Assembly (NCBI RefSeq): GCF_900143085.1
Contig: NZ_FRCZ01000001.1
Coordinates: 992,001 to 1,056,000 of the forward strand
DNA: 64,000 nt
Direction: 5' to 3'
Origin: Gracilibacillus kekensis
GTDB lineage: Bacteria; Bacillota; Bacilli; Bacillales; Amphibacillaceae
In this document: one piece after another, positions 58,001 through 64,000 of the stretch
Position numbering within the stretch: position 1 is the first letter of the stretch
How the letters are laid out: each line of letters begins with the position of its first letter
Translations under genes and position numbers: made by a program
Notes under the pieces: model-generated
What the model was told of the DNA's origin: nothing
Database searches by the model: none
Seen by the model: the letters and a program-made list of their open reading frames with translations, nothing else

Positions 58001-59068
58001 ATCCCCTTCAATATAAAAATCTTCCGGGAAAACAGCTTCTCTTCCTGCTGCATCCACATAAGGACCTGCGATGTTCTCTGATCTAAACTGTCTCATTTGA
58101 TAACCACCATCAGAGGCTAGTCCACCATATGTTATATATAAATAATAATATCCTGTTTCTTCATCATATACAGCATATGTTCCCTCACCGGATCGTCCAT
58201 ATCCACCGGCGATCTTTGTACCAAAGTAACGATCAATCATTCTGCCATCTGAAGTTTCGCCGTCTTCTCCAGGATAGATTGGTGTACCTGTTTCTTTATC
58301 TAATTCTAAGATAAATGTACCACCAGACCAGGAACCATATGTCATATATAGATCCCCATTTTTATCATAAAGAATATTGGCATCGATTGCGTTTGTATAA
58401 TAAGCGTTATTGAACGTACCGCGATCTGTAAACCAGTCGGGATTCAATTCATCAAATACACCTTCATCAATTAGATCAGATATATTGGTATTTTCCCAAT
58501 GCTTATTAACATCACTGTTGTTGTCGTAAGCTTCATGATCTGTAAAACCAGAGTACATAATGGTATCAGTGTATTCATATGGTCCTTCCACATCTTTCGA
58601 AACCGCAATACCTATGGCAGAACGATTATAAGTCGAAGAAACACTGTAATACATCATATACGCACCCATTGTTCCATCATCCCAGACAAAATCTTTATTC
58701 CAGAAGATGTCCGGCGCCCATACAGCAAAGCCTCCAGAACTATCTGCATCATCCTCCCCAGCCCATTCAAACGACTCCGCAAGATTTTCTGATAGATTAC
58801 CGTATATTGGATTATTCTCAGGTGTTTGGTATTCACTTTCCACTAATGACGTCCAATTACTTAAATCGCTTGACTTAGCTGCAGCAATATGTGAGCCAAA
58901 CACGTAGTAGGAACCGTTTTTTGCCTTAATAATGGATGGGTCATGGACAGATACCCGTTCAAAATCTATCGGTTCAGAATCCGTTTGTTCATCACCCAAA
59001 ACGGTACTTGGTATGAAAAAAAGTAATACAAGTAATGCAACAAAACCTATTTGAATTAGTTGTTTCAC
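55079..59068 (-). CDS. Wall-anchored GH43 arabinanase with Ig-like and two LamG domains
   Basis: The 1329-residue secreted enzyme is predicted to cut alpha-1,5-arabinan. Order: signal peptide (1-25); GH43 five-blade propeller (about 38-470) with catalytic Asp43 in SVHDPSII and long conserved blocks such as YLYITYGGLASDGGYQMRQF; C-terminal beta domain; Ig-like domain (about 560-640); two LamG/concanavalin-type domains (about 645-860, 865-1075) homologous to each other; a Lys-Asp repeat linker (about 1080-1112); the wall-proximal module shared with the galactanase and xylanase; LPDTAT (about 1293), a membrane helix and a basic tail. The start is GTG at 59068. It should work with a sortase elsewhere in the genome. 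Confidence 0.93.
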   Translation of the reverse strand: MKQLIQIGFVALLVLLFFIPSTVLGDEQTDSEPIDFERVSVHDPSIIKAKNGSYYVFGSHIAAAKSSDLSNWTSLVESEYQTPENNPIYGNLSENLAESFEWAGEDDADSSGGFAVWAPDIFWNKDFVWDDGTMGAYMMYYSVSSTYNRSAIGIAVSKDVEGPYEYTDTIMYSGFTDHEAYDNNSDVNKHWENTNISDLIDEGVFDELNPDWFTDRGTFNNAYYTNAIDANILYDKNGDLYMTYGSWSGGTFILELDKETGTPIYPGEDGETSDGRMIDRYFGTKIAGGYGRSGEGTYAVYDEETGYYYLYITYGGLASDGGYQMRQFRSENIAGPYVDAAGREAVFPEDFYIEGDYPANFPGNDDHKEIGNKMMGNFLFKRDAGEEGTGNGTGYMSPGHNSYLIDDDGKEFIVTHVRFPEGGIHEVRVHQTFKNSDNWPVPTPYHYAGETIEAVSEEDVTGNYKYINHGKEITAELTESTWIALNEDHTVSGAVTGTWELYDDYRVELTADEETYDGVFIRQYDPTSQKWVMTFSAMSNDGVVIWGSAGDTKDNQEVVDAVKNDLKSSIPSSVITDINLPTTAAQGTEITWDSSAPDIISNEGVVVRPSFGSDDATVDLTATITLGDITETETITVTVPAQSEGGLSAFYDFSDGFKDRSGNKAEATVTGNRIDNTGGEITLTDGVVGQAAKFDGNSGLLLDEGLIASNTYSVSLWLKPEELTNHTTSFFGGKSSSSWISILPYSAWANTMVWSDNGGTYTDLGTDTTIPVDEWSHVALTVDDGEAVFYINGEAKASSEDYPEIFTTLDGTFALGVNYWDTPYKGLMDEVRIYDGVALPEENVQSLYNNPEEITAHYSFEENLEDESGNSEPGTPTGNRIDNTDGTITYAEGIDGQAAEFDGESGIRLPDGLISSNKYSVSLWLNPSEINEFTTSFFGARTTGSWSSLVPNGHGVTKIWAGEDWYDASIGEIIPTNEWTHLAYTVNEGEITVYVNGEAAFTGEGFPNIFTTTDAKFALGVNYWDAPYKGLMDDLRIYGNKVLSSTEVSDYFTSITSPETDPGDGDGSGDEGEPGNGDDSGDKDKDKDKDKDKDKDKDKDKDKDKNNKDKNKTKKKLKINNLNKLQLEDNIYKIKDTAKKVTLTKQVIDQLDENASIELDGENVTVNIPVSILKDKEDIEFEFGDVSEDVTSKNRDALSSLYDFKLLSEGKEISFDSPITVTFTIDPDKVENWDNIKVVYIDDNGDKKEVIVPNSIVRTTGEVVAELSHFSIYGVFELADEEIAQMEDAENTLPDTATNQYNWLILGLVLMAVGGSIFLIVRNSKNTVR
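55757..55826. repeat. In-frame hexamer repeat encoding a Lys-Asp linker
   Basis: Tandem six-base units (CTTTGT or CTTTAT on the plus strand) encode alternating Lys and Asp in the arabinanase. Length changes by whole units would stay in frame. Confidence 0.9.
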
Positions 59069-59097
59069 TATTTCTTTTCCCCTCTCTCCAATTAAAA

Positions 59098-59111
59098 TGA
59101 AAGCGTAATCA
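59098..59111 (-). promoter_or_regulatory. cre-like (CcpA) site in the arabinanase leader
   Basis: The minus strand reads TGATTACGCTTTCA, one change from the cre consensus TGWNANCGNTNWCA, 30 bases before the start codon. Confidence 0.55.
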
Positions 59112-59302
59112 TTTTTAAATCATTTATGATGTGACAGTTTCGAACAATAATACTTTACTTTAAATACGTATAACGTTAATGAAAACAGAGGATTTCACAC
59201 TAAAAAATTTATTTATTTTACCATTTCATTAACTATTACTATGACATTCGAATTAGTTATTTAGACACTACCCTCCTTTTGAAATAAGTAGATTCACCGT
59301 TT

Positions 59303-59316
59303 ATAAATCGCTTTCA
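59303..59316 (-). promoter_or_regulatory. Second cre-like site upstream of arabinanase
   Basis: The minus strand reads TGAAAGCGATTTAT. It has the TTTAT ending also seen upstream of the galactanase and xylanase genes. Confidence 0.4.
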
Positions 59317-59397
59317 AAAATAATGTTACTATAAAAAAATACAATTCACAAGATGAAAAATAAATAAATTAACAAACCATTTTATATTATATTGTTT

Positions 59398-59421
59398 TTG
59401 ATTAACATATAAATTAATCAA
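59398..59421. promoter_or_regulatory. Inverted repeat upstream of arabinanase
   Basis: TTGATTAA and TTAATCAA form perfect 8-bp arms around an 8-bp spacer. There is no T-run on either side, so an operator is more likely than a terminator. Confidence 0.4.
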
Positions 59422-59521
59422 ATGTGTCACTATTGTTCCTAAGGAGACTTTTACAAAGTAAATTGTTAATAAAAACACCAGCAATCAATGGCAAGAAAGC
59501 AATTAATTTATGCTATACCGA

Positions 59522-60112
59522 TTATATTAAACTTTTACACGATAGCTGACCTCGTATTCGACTTAATGAAACAGGACTGATTCCTAAATAGGAAGCAATG
59601 TGATATTGTGTAATACGATCCTCTAAGCCTGGAAACTCTTCTAAAAAAAGATGATAGCGCTCTTCTGCAGAATGAAGCAAAAGCTGACGTTCCCTTGTTT
59701 CTTTTTTGATATAGAGCTGCTCAATTAATTTCCTACCCACCACTTCCCAACAATGGTGACGTTCGTACAGTTGTAACAAAACCTTATAGGTAAAGGAAGC
59801 CACCACTGCATTCTCCAACGCTTGAATTGCAAAATACGAAGGAATCGAACTTATGACAGAGCTATAGGAAGTGAAAAACTGTCCTTCCTGAACAAAACTT
59901 TTATTAAATTCATCCCCATCTTCTTTTAAATAAAACATGCGAAAGACGCCAGAGTGGCAAAAATAAATTCGATCACTCACCTCACCAGCCTGTACGAGTA
60001 AATCCCCTTTTCTCACTGAATGCCATTTAATTTTAGACTTTAAATAGTGCCACTCCAATTCTGGTATATCCGTCAATTGACTAAAACTTTTGAAAATAGC
60101 TTGATGATTCAT
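59522..60112 (-). CDS. Crp/Fnr-family transcriptional regulator
   Basis: The 196-residue protein has an N-terminal cyclic-nucleotide-binding-like beta roll (about 10-125; KGDLLVQAGEVSDRIYFCHSGVFRMFY) and a C-terminal winged helix (about 150-190; ITQYHIASYLGISPVSLSRI). The arginine that anchors cAMP phosphate is not obvious. No cysteine cluster for an iron-sulphur centre is present, so the ligand is unknown. GGGAGGTT precedes ATG at 60112. It is divergent from a short-chain dehydrogenase, with a dyad between them. Confidence 0.88.
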   Translation of the reverse strand: MNHQAIFKSFSQLTDIPELEWHYLKSKIKWHSVRKGDLLVQAGEVSDRIYFCHSGVFRMFYLKEDGDEFNKSFVQEGQFFTSYSSVISSIPSYFAIQALENAVVASFTYKVLLQLYERHHCWEVVGRKLIEQLYIKKETRERQLLLHSAEERYHLFLEEFPGLEDRITQYHIASYLGISPVSLSRIRGQLSCKSLI

Positions 60113-60131
60113 TTCACAACCTCCCTAGAGA

Positions 60132-60145
60132 TTAACCTATGTTAA
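60132..60145. promoter_or_regulatory. Candidate regulator site between Crp-family gene and dehydrogenase
   Basis: TTAAC-CTAT-GTTAA, a perfect 5-bp dyad with a 4-bp spacer, lies in the 98-base divergent gap. It is about the size of a Crp/Fnr half-site pair. Confidence 0.4.
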
Positions 60146-60210
60146 TGATAATGGAAAAAATTAGATTTATGCTAGTGTAAACTATATTTTCTGAAAAAGG
60201 AGAAGATACA

Positions 60211-60948
60211 ATGAATCTTCATGGTGTAAAAGTACTGATTACTGGAGGCACTTCTGGAATTGGCTTAAAGTTAGTGGAAGAACTTATTCGAGAAAAAGCA
60301 AAGGTTATCGTTGTTGGCAGAAGCGAAGAAAAGCTTCAACTATTAAGTCAGGATCAGCAGATCAACAGTGTCTACGCATGTGATCTATCCAATCCTCAAG
60401 AAGTAATCCGCCTATCTGAAAAGATTAGTCAACATCACCCTGATTTACAAGTGCTTATTAATAATGCTGGTATACAACATAATATACTGTTTGCTGAAGC
60501 GACATCTACGAGTGAATTAATTCAATCAGAGGTGAATACGAATTTTCTTGCGCCACTTTTGTTAACAAGAGGGTTGCTCCCTGTATTAACCAAACAGACG
60601 CAAGCGGTTTTAGTGAATATGTCATCTGGTTTAGCTTTAACCCCGAAATTTAAATCTGCTGTTTATTGTGGTACCAAGGGAGGTCTACACATTTTCTCGA
60701 AGGCCCTACGCATTCAATATGACCCACAAACATTACGTGTCATCGAAATTCTTCCACCTGCAGTAGATACACCTATGACTGCTGGGAGAGGTCGAAAAAA
60801 GATATCACCGGAAATGGTTGCGAAGAAAACCATCCATGCTATCACCAATCAAAAGAAGGAAGTCTATGTGCATAAAACTAAAATACTTTATTGGTTAAAT
60901 AGATTGTCACCAACACTTGCTCAGCAATTGATGAAACAATTTAAATAA
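60211..60948 (+). CDS. Short-chain dehydrogenase (DltE-like)
   Basis: The 245-residue SDR has the cofactor motif TGGTSGIGLKL, NNAG (INNAGIQHN) and catalytic Ser-Tyr-Lys (VNMSSGLAL, then YCGTKGG). The C-terminal half (EILPPAVDTPMTAGRG, then KKTIHAITNQKKEVYVHKT) resembles the DltE/YdfG branch. The substrate is unknown. AAAAAGGAG lies upstream of ATG at 60211. The divergent Crp-family gene may regulate it through the dyad between them. Confidence 0.87.
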   Translation: MNLHGVKVLITGGTSGIGLKLVEELIREKAKVIVVGRSEEKLQLLSQDQQINSVYACDLSNPQEVIRLSEKISQHHPDLQVLINNAGIQHNILFAEATSTSELIQSEVNTNFLAPLLLTRGLLPVLTKQTQAVLVNMSSGLALTPKFKSAVYCGTKGGLHIFSKALRIQYDPQTLRVIEILPPAVDTPMTAGRGRKKISPEMVAKKTIHAITNQKKEVYVHKTKILYWLNRLSPTLAQQLMKQFK

Positions 60949-60960
60949 TTTTAAACATAA

Positions 60961-61001
60961 AAGAAGCAAGCTGTTATCAACAACAACAGCTTGCTTCTTT
61001 T
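60961..61001. terminator. Bidirectional terminator between two dehydrogenase genes
   Basis: AAAGAAGCAAGCTGTT (60961-60976) pairs perfectly with AACAGCTTGCTTCTTT (60986-61001). Confidence 0.92.
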
Positions 61002-61006
61002 AATCC

Positions 61007-61789
61007 TTAATATTTATACGATTGGCCACCATCTATCGGAATAACTGCACCATTAATGAAATTAGCTTGATCAGATAATAAGAAGGCAACTAAATAACCG
61101 ACTTCTTCCGGTTTACCAAATCGTTTCATCGGATTAGCACTGACAAATTCTTTACCTGCTTCTTCCCAGTTTTCACCACCGACCTGCTTGAGAGAACCTT
61201 CGACCATTGGTGTCATAATCGCGCCTGGTGCAATTGCTTTAATACTTACACCAAACTCTCCATACTCAACACCTGAGTTACGTGTTAGTCCAACAACTCC
61301 ATGTTTACTTGCTGAATAACCTGATTGATTTCCAACACCACGAATTCCTCCGACGGAAGCGGTGTTCACAATCGAGCCATACCCTTGTTTCTTCATAATA
61401 GCAAGCACATGCTTCATGCCATAAAAGACACCATTTAAATTGATATTAATGACTTTCTCAAATTCATCCACACCATAATCTTCGGTTAAATTTTGTTTCC
61501 CTTCAATGCCGGCATTATTGAAGAAAGCATCAATTTTTCCGAATTTATCTACAGTATGCTCAATATAATTTTTTACATCGGCCTCTTTTGCTACGTTAGC
61601 TTCTACTAGCTCCACCGTTGCCTCAGGTGCGACATCCATAATTGCCTGCTTACTTTCCTCTAATCCCTCTTCATTAATGTCCACTAGTACTAGTGTTGCA
61701 CCTTCTTTCGCCATTTGAAGAGCTGAGGCGGCGCCAAGACCTGAGCCCCCACCAGTAATGATGACTACCTTATCTTGAAATCGCTTCAT
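61007..61789 (-). CDS. Short-chain dehydrogenase (glucose 1-dehydrogenase/FabG-like)
   Basis: The 260-residue classical SDR has TGGGSGLGAAS, NNAG (FFNNAGIEGK), catalytic Ser and YSASKHG (VNTASVGGIRG, YSASKHGVVG), and the C-terminal INGAVIPIDGGQSY. It looks like the sugar- or hydroxy-acid-dehydrogenase branch. The substrate is unknown. GGAG precedes ATG at 61789. It is transcribed convergently with the DltE-like gene and stands apart from the mannitol genes, beyond a strong terminator. Confidence 0.87.
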   Translation of the reverse strand: MKRFQDKVVIITGGGSGLGAASALQMAKEGATLVLVDINEEGLEESKQAIMDVAPEATVELVEANVAKEADVKNYIEHTVDKFGKIDAFFNNAGIEGKQNLTEDYGVDEFEKVININLNGVFYGMKHVLAIMKKQGYGSIVNTASVGGIRGVGNQSGYSASKHGVVGLTRNSGVEYGEFGVSIKAIAPGAIMTPMVEGSLKQVGGENWEEAGKEFVSANPMKRFGKPEEVGYLVAFLLSDQANFINGAVIPIDGGQSYKY

Positions 61790-61906
61790 TAAATTTCACT
61801 CCTTTTCTACTAATCCTTCTTAATATGGTAAATTAAAAAGAATCTATTCCTAACGTAAAAATTGTTGCGTAGCTGAGTGAAAGTCGATCCTCTAAAGCCA
61901 GACACT

Positions 61907-61946
61907 AAACAGGGAGCTCTGAAAAATATCAGAGCTCCCTGTTTTT
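61907..61946 (-). terminator. Terminator of the mannitol operon
   Basis: AAACAGGGAGCTCTGA (61907-61922) pairs perfectly with TCAGAGCTCCCTGTTT (61929-61944), just after the mtlD stop codon. Confidence 0.9.
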
Positions 61947-61957
61947 AGTACAGATAA

Positions 61958-63100
61958 TTACCTTTGTATATTTTCAATAATACGTTGATGTAAGAGGTGG
62001 ACTTTTGGAAGCCCGCTTATCTCCTCTAAAGTTTCGGAATATCCGTTTGCTTTAATTTTTTGTTGTAATTCTACCGCTTCGGGATCACCATTATCTTGAT
62101 ACTGCATAGCAGCTGCAATCACCTTTGTTAAGTTCTCAGGTGCTCGATTGAATAACTCCATATAAAGCGTTGCAGGTCGAATTAAGCGATCATTGGCGCT
62201 AAGTTTTCGTAGCGGTCCGCGACCTACCCTGATTACTTGATCAGACAAATAAGGGTTCGTAAATCTACCTATAATTTTTTCGCGGTATTGCTCATGTGTG
62301 TCGCGATCAAATTGATATTTTTCGATCAGTACATCACCTGTTTCTTTTAAGGCACCCTCCACTACTTGACGAAGATTTTGATCTTGGATCGCTTCTTCGA
62401 TGGTTTGGTGATAATATTTTTGCCCCAAATAAGCGGCAGCTGCGTGACCTGTGTTAACAGTAAAAAGTTTTCGTTCAATATAAGGGGTTAACTCTTCGAC
62501 ATAAGTGATACCTTTAATATTGGGCACTTCCCCTTTCATACTCGGCATTTCCACTACCCATTCATAGTATGGTTCAACAGAGACGGTGAGCATTTTCTCA
62601 TTTGATTGATTTGGTACAATACGGTCTACAGCAGCATCCGGAAATCCTGCTAATGATAGAACGGTTGATTTTTGTTCCGCTGGTATATGTTCCAACACTT
62701 TTTCTTTTAATAACCTACTTCCACCGATCATATTTTCACAGGCAATGATATTGACTGGATCATCTGATTGGCGAAATCGCTGAAGTAAGCCGTTAGCAAT
62801 GTTTCCAGCAATAATAGGTAAGACATTTGGACCTACCGCAGTCGTAATGATATCTGCAGTAGCAATGGCATCAGACACATCTTCAAGTTGATCACTACTA
62901 TTAATCCCCGAAATATTAGTCACGATCTGCTCCTGTTGATCTTGATCCGCCAATAGCACACGGTATTGCTTGTGTTGATTGATCGCATCGATTATTTCCT
63001 TATTCACATCAACAAAAGTAGTGTGATATCCTGCATCATGAAGCAATAACCCAATAAATCCCCGGCCAATATTACCTGCTCCAAAGTGAACAGCTTTCAT
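61958..63100 (-). CDS. mtlD: Mannitol-1-phosphate 5-dehydrogenase
   Basis: MtlD oxidises mannitol 1-phosphate to fructose 6-phosphate with NAD. The 380 residues open with MKAVHFGAGNIGRGFIGLLL, the NAD-binding motif of this family. ACENMIGGS, GFPDAAVDRIVPNQ and the KLFTVNTGHAAAAYLG block follow, the last carrying the conserved residues of the family. AGGAGG precedes ATG at 63100, which overlaps the mtlF stop (TAATG), so the two are coupled. The order mtlR-mtlF-mtlD matches Bacillus-type mannitol operons. Confidence 0.97.
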   Translation of the reverse strand: MKAVHFGAGNIGRGFIGLLLHDAGYHTTFVDVNKEIIDAINQHKQYRVLLADQDQQEQIVTNISGINSSDQLEDVSDAIATADIITTAVGPNVLPIIAGNIANGLLQRFRQSDDPVNIIACENMIGGSRLLKEKVLEHIPAEQKSTVLSLAGFPDAAVDRIVPNQSNEKMLTVSVEPYYEWVVEMPSMKGEVPNIKGITYVEELTPYIERKLFTVNTGHAAAAYLGQKYYHQTIEEAIQDQNLRQVVEGALKETGDVLIEKYQFDRDTHEQYREKIIGRFTNPYLSDQVIRVGRGPLRKLSANDRLIRPATLYMELFNRAPENLTKVIAAAMQYQDNGDPEAVELQQKIKANGYSETLEEISGLPKVHLLHQRIIENIQR

Positions 63101-63534
63101 TAATTTACGCCTCCTAATAGATCAAGTATATCTTCTTTTGTGCTTGCTTTGATCAATTGCTGAATATTGTCTTCTCCTGCACATACTAGAGCTATTTTGG
63201 ATAATATTTCTAAATGTTCATCACCTTTACCTGCAATACCTATTAAAATATTGACGGTATTCCCATCAAAATCCACTCCGTCTGGAACGATTACGACAGA
63301 TAATCCTGTTTCCAGTACCGCTTTTTTTGCATCTTCCGTACCATGCGGGATCGCTACATTGTTACCAATATAGGTGGAGGTTACTTGTTCGCGTTCAATC
63401 ATTTTGTCAACATAACCTGCTTCCACATAGCCATTATCTTTTAAGATATTTCCAGTAAAACGGATGGCTTCTTCCTTATTACTTAATGTTGCACCTAATA
63501 TAATGTTGTTTGTAGTTAAAATCTCTTTTGCCAT
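63100..63534 (-). CDS. mtlF: PTS mannitol-specific enzyme IIA component
   Basis: EIIA of the mannitol phosphotransferase system carries phosphate from HPr to EIIB/EIIC. The 144-residue fructose/mannitol-type EIIA has the phospho-histidine in NVAIPHGTEDAKKAV. The opening ILTTNNIILGATLSNKEEAIR and the C-terminal DGNTVNILIGIAGKGDEHLEIL are also typical. ATG at 63534 has AAAGGAG 9 bases upstream. The frame has an ATG six bases earlier with poor spacing. The membrane EIICB gene (mtlA) is not next to it within the window. Confidence 0.95.
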   Translation of the reverse strand: MAKEILTTNNIILGATLSNKEEAIRFTGNILKDNGYVEAGYVDKMIEREQVTSTYIGNNVAIPHGTEDAKKAVLETGLSVVIVPDGVDFDGNTVNILIGIAGKGDEHLEILSKIALVCAGEDNIQQLIKASTKEDILDLLGGVN

Positions 63535-63548
63535 GTTCATGCACTCCT

Positions 63549-64000
63549 TTATTCTGAATCTATTTTTTCTGTTATAAACTCGTGTAACTGCTGTGCTAAA
63601 TACGTACTGATTGCTTCTTGATCTTGCGATTGGAAAAGGTTTTTACTTTCTCCATCTTTAATTAATAAACCACTGATAAAACTCAACACTTCTAAGCCAA
63701 CTTCCTCTATATTTTCAGGAGAGATCATTAATAAAAGGTTCTCCATAACGACAGGGTTACCATCCATTCCATCAACTTGGATGGATGGGTGAAGTGGATG
63801 GATCGAAAAGGAAGGCTTTATTACCTCGTCACTTCGCGTGTGTATTAGTGCTAGCGAGGAATCAGGAATCCCTAACCCTCCCATTTCCATTCGTTTGAGC
63901 AACTTGGCTACTACCTTTTTGCTATTGTTTACTACTTGTCGTTCTTTTAACTGATCACATATTGTTTGTAATACAGTTTCTACATGCTCCACTCCTGATA
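63549..64000 (-). CDS. mtlR: Mannitol operon activator, C-terminal EIIA-like part, cut by the window edge
   Basis: About 150 C-terminal residues of a PRD-containing activator are visible. The stretch VVAKLLKRMEMGGLGIPDSSLALIHTRSD, with its histidine, and the following HPLHPSIQVDG match the EIIA(Mtl)-like domain at the C-terminus of MtlR, a phosphotransferase-controlled activator. The frame is open to the right end, so this is not a complete gene, and the GTG at 63992 is internal. It is immediately upstream of mtlF, with a 14-base gap. Confidence 0.85.
   Translation of the reverse strand, partial: SGVEHVETVLQTICDQLKERQVVNNSKKVVAKLLKRMEMGGLGIPDSSLALIHTRSDEVIKPSFSIHPLHPSIQVDGMDGNPVVMENLLLMISPENIEEVGLEVLSFISGLLIKDGESKNLFQSQDQEAISTYLAQQLHEFITEKIDSE

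Larger units (their letters stand above)
59069..59521. other. Upstream region of the arabinanase gene
   Basis: This stretch of 453 bases is very AT-rich and codes for nothing I can support. It contains two cre-like sites and a 24-bp inverted repeat, listed separately, consistent with a regulated promoter region for the minus-strand arabinanase gene. Confidence 0.6.

Noticed and set aside
59398-59421. The dyad upstream of arabinanase as terminator of the Crp-family gene
   Set aside because: It has no T-run on the minus strand and lies about 100 bases past the stop, so an operator is more plausible.
63549-63992. A complete small gene starting with GTG at 63992
   Set aside because: The frame is open beyond the window edge and matches only the C-terminal domain of MtlR.

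Overview
The window is about 64 kb of low-GC Firmicute DNA. It looks chromosomal. A spore-forming Bacillaceae is indicated by an H-type small acid-soluble spore protein, a YkuD-type LysM transpeptidase, strong AGGAGG ribosome binding sites, LPXTG-type wall anchors and Bacillus-type riboswitches. A salt-tolerant plant-polymer degrader related to Gracilibacillus would fit, but the genus is an inference. I see no tRNA, rRNA, CRISPR array, transposase or prophage.

Layout. 1-8.1 kb: a partial unknown gene, queF under a preQ1-I riboswitch, a DinB-like protein, serC behind a ZTP-type riboswitch and terminator, a HAD phosphatase, an MFS exporter, a DUF4395-like protein, a VOC protein, EcsC and a TipA-like MerR regulator. 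8.1-16.3 kb: zinc alcohol dehydrogenase, DUF421 protein, phospholipase-D-like protein, SIMPL protein, diguanylate cyclase, sspH plus a short-chain dehydrogenase, then about 1 kb dominated by two inverted copies of a MITE-like element, and a very small zinc-finger protein. 16.3-30.5 kb: large catalase, an AarF kinase-like protein with a small partner, a wall-anchored GH53 galactanase, DUF4317 protein, malic enzyme, an ECF41-type sigma factor with its oxidoreductase and a close match to the ECF41 promoter, and an aminotransferase. 30.5-46 kb: thioesterase, SNF2 helicase, a wall-anchored deacetylase/GH10 xylanase, malate:quinone oxidoreductase, DoxX, and several small enzymes. 46-53 kb: an unusual cluster (below). 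53-64 kb: glutamate-type dehydrogenase, a wall-anchored GH43 arabinanase, a Crp/Fnr regulator with a divergent dehydrogenase, another dehydrogenase, and the mannitol genes mtlR-mtlF-mtlD.

How the parts work together. The galactanase, xylanase and arabinanase all end in a homologous wall-proximal module plus LPDTAT, a membrane helix and a basic tail, and similar cre-like sites lie upstream of them. Together they form a cell-surface hemicellulose and pectin side-chain system. The sortase is not in the window.

Most notable signals. (1) Four intergenic elements (1720-1833, 25414-25487, 39601-39758, 53028-53185) are built from a 12-bp motif, CTTSACGGGATA, repeated every 21 bp and then mirrored, with a constant 20-bp step at the centre. 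All four lie between convergent genes. (2) At 46.2-53.0 kb, a chorismate-lyase-like protein, a DAHP synthase without a chorismate-mutase domain, and two PaaK-like ligases form a probable operon. It is flanked by two homologous unknown proteins and a pair of TPR-like paralogues. This suggests a dedicated route to an activated 4-hydroxybenzoate, which I cannot assign to a known pathway.
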